Shown: piece by piece, positions 23,798 through 28,280 of the stretch
How the letters are laid out: every line of letters starts with the position of its first letter
Numbering within the stretch: the stretch's first letter is position 1
Assembly: GCA_043744615.1 (NCBI GenBank)
Contig: JAYTUJ010000027.1
Span: forward strand, 1 to 28,280
Length of the DNA: 28,280 bases
DNA from: JAYTUJ01 sp043744615
Lineage (GTDB): Bacteria > Patescibacteriota > Minisyncoccia > Phycocordibacterales > CAIRYW01
Direction of reading: 5' to 3'
Notes under the pieces: model-generated
Database searches by the model: none
What the model saw: the letters and a program-made list of their open reading frames with translations, nothing else
Told to the model about the DNA's origin: nothing
Made by a program: the position numbers and the translations under genes

Positions 23798-24037
23798 ATG
23801 GTTAACCACATGCGACACACCCGGTCACACACCGGAAACAGACGAAGCCACCACGCGTTGGCAAAAAAAGATTTTGTTCTTGATTCTGAAACAGGACAAC
23901 CAAGACTAAAGCACTACGCAGACCCAACAACAGGAACTTATAAAGGAAAAGTAGTTGTCAGTATCCAAAAAAAGCTTCAAAAAAATATCGACAAGATTTC
24001 AAAGAAACAAAGTAAAAAAGCTGAGTCTAAGAAATAA
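23798..24037 (+). CDS. rpmF: 50S ribosomal protein L32, cysteine-free form
   Basis: A 79-residue basic protein. MRHTRSHTGNRRSHHAL is the L32 N-terminus as seen in Patescibacteria. The usual zinc ribbon (two CxxC pairs) is replaced by a segment with no cysteine at all (KDFVLDSETGQPRLKHYADPTTG), followed by YKGKVVV, which is the normal end of the fold. A zinc-free L32 is known in many bacteria as a C-minus variant. The C-terminal ~25 residues are a lysine-rich tail. The ATG at 23798 is used; an upstream in-frame TTG at 23771 would add residues unlike L32. NusB-Nudix follows 31 bases later. Confidence 0.85.
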   Translation: MVNHMRHTRSHTGNRRSHHALAKKDFVLDSETGQPRLKHYADPTTGTYKGKVVVSIQKKLQKNIDKISKKQSKKAESKK

Positions 24038-24051
24038 ATTCGAAAATAGGC

Positions 24052-24057
24052 TATAAC
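24052..24057 (+). promoter_or_regulatory. Possible -10 element of nusB-Nudix
   Basis: TATAAC at 24052-24057, eleven bases before the ATG at 24069. Leader would be about five bases. Co-transcription with rpmF is equally possible. Confidence 0.35.
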
Positions 24058-24068
24058 AGCAACAGATT

Positions 24069-24980
24069 ATGGCAAACAGGCACCTTGCAAGATCAATAGT
24101 ATTACAATCACTCTTTGAGTGGGACTTTGCTCACCGCGATGGTGGCGATGATTTTTCTATGGATGATTCTGTATCTCGTAATGCTATTGAATTTGCACCT
24201 GGTATCGAAGAGTTTGGTTTCATGAAAGAATTGGCCGCAACTATTCTTAAAAAAAGAGTTGCGATTGATAAAATTATCGAAAAAGCTGCACCCGATTGGC
24301 CAATTGATAAAATTGCTATTGTTGATCGAAACGTACTTCGTATTGGTTTATACGAATTACTATTTGCTGATCGAAATGAAGTTCCTCCAAAAGTTGCAAT
24401 CAACGAAGCAATTGAATTAGCAAAAACATTTGGAGGCGACAGTTCTGGTCGATTTGTAAACGGAGTACTTGGTGCTGTCTATCGAGAACTTGGCGAACCT
24501 GGTAAAGAACAAATCTCAAAACGAGATCCTAAAAAGTTTGATCTTCCATTTGAAGAAATGCCAATCGAACGATTGGGTGGAGCAGTTGTGTATGCACGTG
24601 ATGAACAAAATACAATTCATCTCGCGTTTGTACACGACGTCTTCGGACATTGGACCCTTACAAAAGGTCATTTACTTGAAGAAGAAAAAGAGCAAGAGGG
24701 CATTGTTCGAAAAGTAAAAGAAGAAATTAATCTTGATATTGAAATAAAAGAAGAACTTGGCCGAAACGAATACGTAGCAACGCATCCTGAAAAAGGAAAA
24801 ACTCGTAAGCAAGTTGCATATTTTTTGGCTGAATCAAAATTTACTGAACCTAAGCTCGAAGTTACCGGAGGGCTTGATCAAGTAAAATGGTTTTTGCTCA
24901 AAGACATTATTGATCTAAATTTTTATGACGATATTTTGCCGATTGTTACAAAAGCGGTAAATATACTTTTGAAGAAATAA
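24069..24980 (+). CDS. nusB: NusB antitermination factor fused to a Nudix domain
   Basis: A 303-residue fusion. Residues 1-~142 are NusB: RHLARSIVLQSLFEWDF at the start, IDKIAIVDRNVLRIGLYELLF in the middle and AINEAIELAKTFGGDSSGRFVNGVLGAV at the end, the RNA- and S10-binding fold used in rRNA antitermination. Residues ~165-303 are a Nudix domain. Its box (200-222) reads G-x5-E-x7-R-K-V-K-E-E-I-N-L, so against GX5EX7REUXEEXGU the Glu after Arg is Lys215 and the Gly is Asn221, while the metal-binding pair Glu218-Glu219 is kept. The strands before the box (VVYARDEQNTIHLAFV) and TLTKGHL also fit. Normal NusB is ~140 residues. There is no frameshift at the junction. The partner genes are rpmF and rnc. 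Confidence 0.88.
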   Translation: MANRHLARSIVLQSLFEWDFAHRDGGDDFSMDDSVSRNAIEFAPGIEEFGFMKELAATILKKRVAIDKIIEKAAPDWPIDKIAIVDRNVLRIGLYELLFADRNEVPPKVAINEAIELAKTFGGDSSGRFVNGVLGAVYRELGEPGKEQISKRDPKKFDLPFEEMPIERLGGAVVYARDEQNTIHLAFVHDVFGHWTLTKGHLLEEEKEQEGIVRKVKEEINLDIEIKEELGRNEYVATHPEKGKTRKQVAYFLAESKFTEPKLEVTGGLDQVKWFLLKDIIDLNFYDDILPIVTKAVNILLKK

Positions 24981-24985
24981 TATAA

Positions 24986-25002
24986 GAGGCGCGAAGCGCC
25001 TC
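24986..25002 (+). promoter_or_regulatory. Tight hairpin just upstream of rnc
   Basis: GAGGCGC, GAA, GCGCCTC: a perfect 7-bp GC-rich stem with a three-base loop, ending twelve bases before the rnc ATG. No T-run follows, so it is more likely a leader structure than a terminator. Confidence 0.6.
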
Positions 25003-25014
25003 ATCACAAATTTT

Positions 25015-25701
25015 ATGGACTGGAATAATCTCGAAAAAAGAATAGGAATACAATTTAAAAATAAAGACTTACTCAAACAAGCGTTTACACATCGCTCGTA
25101 TTTAAACGAACATAAAAGTATTCATTTAGAACACAATGAACGACTTGAATTTTTAGGTGACGCAGTACTCGAACTCGTTGCTACTGATTTTTTGTATGGA
25201 ATGTATCCCAAAAAACCAGAAGGGGAATTAACATCAATTCGTTCTGCATTAGTAAATTCACAAATGCTCGCTCAGATTTCTTCATCTCTTGGACTCAATG
25301 ATTTTTTATTGTTATCTCGAGGTGAAGCAAAAGATACAGGACGTGCACGACAATATATTTTAGCAAACACATACGAGTCTTTGACTGGTGCGATTTATTT
25401 AGATACAGGATACAATGCCGCAAAAGATTTTATTGCACGAACAATTTTGCCATTAACTGCAGAAATTGTAGATAAAAAAACTTGGGCTGATGCAAAAAGT
25501 AGTTTTCAAGAAAAGGCTCAAGAAAGAACAGGAATTACTCCATCATACAAATCATTGCGAGAAGCAGGCCCTGATCACGATAAACATTTTACAATCGGTT
25601 TGTATTTAGGAACTCGATTAGTTTCAGAAGGAAGTGGAAAATCAAAACAAGAAGCCGAACAAGAAGCTGCTCAAAAAGCTTTAACCGCAGACGAGTTTTA
25701 A
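25015..25701 (+). CDS. rnc: Ribonuclease III
   Basis: A 228-residue protein with the normal two-domain layout. The catalytic domain carries HNERLEFLGDAV (Glu42, Asp49), HRSYLNEH and ANTYESLTGAIYLD. In that last motif the usual LAD(T/A)xEA has Asn118 where E. coli has Asp114; the essential Glu is Glu121. Residues ~158-226 form the double-stranded-RNA-binding domain (AKSSFQEKAQERTGITPSY, GSGKSKQEAEQEAAQKAL). It cuts dsRNA during rRNA and mRNA processing. It sits 34 bases after nusB-Nudix, with a tight hairpin between, and upstream of smc, the rnc-smc order seen in many bacteria. Confidence 0.96.
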   Translation: MDWNNLEKRIGIQFKNKDLLKQAFTHRSYLNEHKSIHLEHNERLEFLGDAVLELVATDFLYGMYPKKPEGELTSIRSALVNSQMLAQISSSLGLNDFLLLSRGEAKDTGRARQYILANTYESLTGAIYLDTGYNAAKDFIARTILPLTAEIVDKKTWADAKSSFQEKAQERTGITPSYKSLREAGPDHDKHFTIGLYLGTRLVSEGSGKSKQEAEQEAAQKALTADEF

Positions 25702-25715
25702 TTTTTTTCTTGTCA

Positions 25716-25746
25716 TGCCATACCTAATATGGTATGGTCTTTTTGT
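25716..25746 (+). terminator. Intrinsic terminator after rnc
   Basis: CCATACC, six-base loop, GGTATGG, followed by TCTTTTTG. The 7-bp stem plus T-run is a regular rho-independent terminator 16 bases after the stop. Confidence 0.8.
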
Positions 25747-25771
25747 ATTTGTTATTTTACATGTTGTATTA

Positions 25772-25830
25772 ATTGGTCATAGTTTTGTTTTGCGGATATT
25801 TTTTATGCGAAAAACAAAACTGTGACCAAT
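25772..25830. repeat. Long inverted repeat between rnc and the 60-residue gene
   Basis: Arms 25772-25791 (ATTGGTCATAGTTTTGTTTT) and 25811-25830 (AAAACAAAACTGTGACCAAT) pair over 20 bases with one mismatch, which is a U-G wobble in RNA. The 19-base loop is T-rich. No T-run follows on either strand. It stands 26 bases beyond the rnc terminator, so it belongs to neither neighbour's obvious terminator; function unknown. Confidence 0.7.
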
Positions 25831-25864
25831 GCTTGTGCTTGGTTCGGTTAAATTCTAACGTGAA

Positions 25865-25870
25865 TATAAA
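25865..25870 (+). promoter_or_regulatory. Possible -10 of the 60-residue gene
   Basis: TATAAA at 25865-25870, twelve bases before the ATG at 25883. No clear -35. Confidence 0.35.
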
Positions 25871-25882
25871 ACTTCTATTATT

Positions 25883-26065
25883 ATGAGCAATGAACAAACT
25901 CCTCATTCCCACGACCATCATCAATCGATTTTTCCAAGAAAAAAAAGATTTTCTCCCCGGGAAGAAAAGGTGGGTAAGTTTAACCCTTACCTAGCACTCA
26001 CAGCGATCATAATCGCAGCGGGCATATCACTTATTAGTAAGTGGACTCATGTTCACTTATTTTAA
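25883..26065 (+). CDS. Small His-rich single-pass membrane protein, unknown function
   Basis: A 60-residue protein not recognised. The N-terminus is His-rich (PHSHDHHQ, residues 7-14) and could bind metal; a basic stretch (FPRKKRFSPREEK) follows; residues ~36-52 (YLALTAIIIAAGISLIS) form a single membrane helix. It has its own downstream terminator and an upstream long hairpin, which supports its being a real gene. The codons and the stop fit the neighbours. It could still be a chance frame, since nothing in sequence ties it to a known family. Confidence 0.55.
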   Translation: MSNEQTPHSHDHHQSIFPRKKRFSPREEKVGKFNPYLALTAIIIAAGISLISKWTHVHLF

Positions 26066-26076
26066 TCGGCAAACCC

Positions 26077-26128
26077 AAAAAGCCTCGTCTTCACATATCT
26101 AAATTTGATATGTGTGGCGAGGCTTTTG
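26077..26128 (+). terminator. Strong intrinsic terminator before smc
   Basis: AAAAGCCTCG pairs with CGAGGCTTTT, and an inner CACATATC/GATATGTG stem extends it; TTTTG follows. It closes the 60-residue gene and separates it from smc. The A-rich left arm would also allow termination from the other strand. Confidence 0.85.
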
Positions 26129-26174
26129 TTCTGCCTACTTTTGTATTTTTCGATATTCATGAGAAAATAGAACC

Positions 26175-28280
26175 ATGTATTTAAAGAGTTTAGAGATACT
26201 CGGTTTCAAATCATTTGGTCATAAAACCGATCTAAAATTTACGACTTCAATTTCGTCTATTGTTGGACCTAACGGTTCTGGAAAATCAAACGTTGCTGAA
26301 GCGTTTCGATTTGTGCTTGGAGAACAGTCAATCAAAAGTATGCGTGGAAAACGCGGAGAGGATTTGATTTTTAGTGGAGGCCAAGAAGGAAATCGAGCAA
26401 ACCGTGCTTCGGTTAAATTAATATTTGATAATTCAACCCGAAATATTAATATTGATTTTGATGAAGTAATTCTCGAGCGAACTGTTCATCGTGATGGTGT
26501 TAATGAATACTTTATAAACGGAAGTGGAGTTCGACTCAAAGATGTTCTTGAACTTCTTTCAAGTGCTCACATTGGTGCATCAGGACATCATATTATTTCT
26601 CAAGGTGAAGCCGACAGAATGTTGACTGCAAATATTCGTGAACGTCGAGAAATGATCGAAGACGCATTAGGTTTGCAAGCGTATCACTATAAAAAAGATG
26701 AGAGTCTTCGAAAGCTTGATAAGACTCAAGAAAATATTAAACAAGTTGAATCGCTTCGACGAGAACTTGCTCCACATATTAAATTTTTAAAGAAGCAAGT
26801 TGAAAAAATTGAGAAGGCGATTCATCTGAAAGAAGAATTGATTTCTTGTTCTAAAGAATACGTTATACACGAAGAAAATTATATTTCAGAAACTCGAAAA
26901 CAAATTCACGAACAAAAAACTACTCCTTCAAAAGAATTAGAAACACTCGCACTTGAAATTGAAGATGCGAAAAAATTACTCGCATCTTCAGAAAACGACA
27001 CTTCAAAACATGCAATTATTGAGCTCGAATCAAAGCTTGAAGAAGTTCGAAGAGCAAAAGATTCGATTGTTCGAAATGCAGGAAAGATAGAAGGAGAAAT
27101 TTCATACCTCGAACGATTAATCACTAAAGAAAAAGAGAAGGCGCAGACAGATAATACGAAAACAATTTTTTTTAAAGAAGTTGAAGAGCTTTCTTTTCAA
27201 ATATCTGAGATGTGTCAAAACATCGAGTCTTTGTCTGTTTCTGAATTACAAAAAAAGATTGCAGATATTAAAACTACAATTGCTTCGTTTGTACAAACTC
27301 GAAAAGACCAAGTAAATACATCAGAAATTGAAGAACGACTCGATGAAATTTCAAAATTAAAAATTCAAAAACAAGAAGAAGACGGACATATTCTTGAGAT
27401 TCAAAAACAAGAAGAAGAACTTCTTAAATCATACGCACAACAAAAAGAAGAAATGGAAAAAGTGAAGGACGATAGTCGCGACGCAGAACGAAACATGTTT
27501 AAAATCATGAGTCGGCAAAACGAGCTTCATGTGCAAATGGAAGAAGTAAAACGACAAGAACGAACACTTGATAGCGAAGAAGAAGAATATAAACGAACAA
27601 TACAAGAAATTGCTTTTTTGGTTGGTCCCGAAGCAATTCGAATTAATCAAGATACTCAACTTGAACTTGAAACTCGAGGAACTCAAATTGAACGAAAACG
27701 AAATATTGAACGATTAAAAATTCGACTCGAAGAAGCCGGCGGAGGCGGGGGAGCAGATGTTATAAAAGAACATCAAGAAACCGAAGAACGCGATGCATTT
27801 TTGGCGAAAGAATTAGTAGACTTACAAACATCTTCTGATTCATTGCAAACATTAATTCGAGAACTTTCACAAAAACTCGATGAAGAATTTAAAATTGGTG
27901 TTGAAAAAATAAATCAAGAATTTAATAAGTTCTTTACCGTAATGTTTGGTGGGGGAAAGGCGGGCTTAACAGTGATGCGAGAAAAGAAACGAAAAAAAGC
28001 AGAACTCGATGAAGATGGTAACCCGCTCGAAACAGAAGAATCAGGATCTGAAGAAGAAGGTGAAGAGGGAATTGATATCGATGTTGTACTGCCATATAAA
28101 AAAGTTCGAGGACTGATGATGTTGTCAGGAGGAGAACGAGCGTTAACTTCGATTGCATTATTGTTTGCGATTTCTCAGGTTAACCCACCACCGTTTATTA
28201 TTCTTGATGAAACTGACGCTGCTCTTGATGAAGCAAACTCTAAAAAATACGGAGACATGATTGAAAGTCTTTCAAAATAT
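26175..28280 (+). CDS. smc: SMC chromosome-segregation ATPase, compact hinge-less form, 3' end outside window
   Basis: Open for 702 residues to the window edge. The N-terminal head has MYLKSLEILGFKSFGHKT and Walker A GPNGSGKSN (31-39), then SGGQEGNRANRASVKL and GEADRMLTANIRERREMIEDALGL, the standard SMC Q-loop and head end. Coiled coil runs from ~165 to ~600. The C-terminal head has FTVMFGGGKAGL, signature LSGGERALTS (650-659) and Walker B FIILDETDAALDEAN (674-688). Only about 480 residues lie between the two heads' core parts, against about 1000 in full SMC, and no folded hinge segment is seen: the coil passes straight into the conserved stretch before the C-terminal head (around a five-glycine run at 522-526). 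SMC normally loops DNA with ScpAB. A weak -10 (TGAGAAAAT, 26160-26168) lies six bases before the ATG. Confidence 0.9.
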   Translation, partial: MYLKSLEILGFKSFGHKTDLKFTTSISSIVGPNGSGKSNVAEAFRFVLGEQSIKSMRGKRGEDLIFSGGQEGNRANRASVKLIFDNSTRNINIDFDEVILERTVHRDGVNEYFINGSGVRLKDVLELLSSAHIGASGHHIISQGEADRMLTANIRERREMIEDALGLQAYHYKKDESLRKLDKTQENIKQVESLRRELAPHIKFLKKQVEKIEKAIHLKEELISCSKEYVIHEENYISETRKQIHEQKTTPSKELETLALEIEDAKKLLASSENDTSKHAIIELESKLEEVRRAKDSIVRNAGKIEGEISYLERLITKEKEKAQTDNTKTIFFKEVEELSFQISEMCQNIESLSVSELQKKIADIKTTIASFVQTRKDQVNTSEIEERLDEISKLKIQKQEEDGHILEIQKQEEELLKSYAQQKEEMEKVKDDSRDAERNMFKIMSRQNELHVQMEEVKRQERTLDSEEEEYKRTIQEIAFLVGPEAIRINQDTQLELETRGTQIERKRNIERLKIRLEEAGGGGGADVIKEHQETEERDAFLAKELVDLQTSSDSLQTLIRELSQKLDEEFKIGVEKINQEFNKFFTVMFGGGKAGLTVMREKKRKKAELDEDGNPLETEESGSEEEGEEGIDIDVVLPYKKVRGLMMLSGGERALTSIALLFAISQVNPPPFIILDETDAALDEANSKKYGDMIESLSKY

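Noticed and set aside
26160..26168. Extended -10 (TGAGAAAAT) for smc.
   Set aside because: The hexamer GAAAAT is a poor -10; the spacing fits the leaderless pattern but it is too weak to list as its own feature.
1..28280. CRISPR arrays, tRNA or rRNA genes, insertion sequences with transposase genes, reverse transcriptase.
   Set aside because: No direct-repeat array, cloverleaf, rRNA segment, transposase or RT motif was found by reading both strands.

Overview
The window reads as a chromosomal segment of a Patescibacteria (Candidate Phyla Radiation) bacterium, probably on the Parcubacteria side. The evidence is a low-GC, AGA/CGA-biased coding style, very short intergenic gaps, almost no Shine-Dalgarno sequences, a cysteine-free L32, an archaeal-type CMP kinase, an unusually compact SMC, a NusB-Nudix fusion and the block order rpmF - nusB - rnc - smc. 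TGA is used as a stop (for example at 4716-4718 and 17004-17006), so the recoded genetic code of Gracilibacteria/Absconditabacteria does not apply. This placement is inference; no rRNA is present.

Layout. (1) 2-4718 is an accessory block on the plus strand: two paralogous proteins with a PEP-utilising-enzyme phosphohistidine swivel domain flank a DUF6922-like/AbiEii-like nucleotidyltransferase pair, followed by a RhuM-Fic protein. (2) 4774-10246 is a plus-strand run of envelope and signalling genes: ECF-like sigma factor, cyclase-family hydrolase, ABC exporter half-transporter, archaeal-type CMP kinase, two small membrane proteins and a membrane-anchored CAP-domain protein. A 28-bp perfect inverted repeat at 10255-10369 closes it against a convergent block. 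(3) 10380-16120, minus strand: RNase J, a membrane-anchored family-5 solute-binding protein, SecG and ThrRS. (4) 16220-17075 is a self-contained cassette of different base composition holding one unrecognised gene. (5) 17093-20990: DnaE (minus) and RNase HII (plus), diverging from one shared -10 element. (6) 21024-23135: pyrD and pyrC; pyrC is strikingly GC-rich and looks horizontally acquired. (7) 23163-23745: a DinJ/YafQ-like toxin-antitoxin module with a 28-bp perfect palindrome over its promoter and start codon. (8) 23798-28280: L32, NusB-Nudix, RNase III, a 60-residue membrane protein and a hinge-less SMC that runs off the right edge.

A recurrent layout runs through the window: a -10 hexamer (TATAAT, TATACT, TATAAA) followed by about 5-9 bases and then the ATG, which predicts leaderless or near-leaderless mRNAs for roughly ten genes. 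The most interesting candidates for new biology are the swivel/NTase/Fic block at the left, the leaderless promoter code with its shared divergent -10, the hinge-less SMC and the hairpin-led orphan cassette at 16220-17075.
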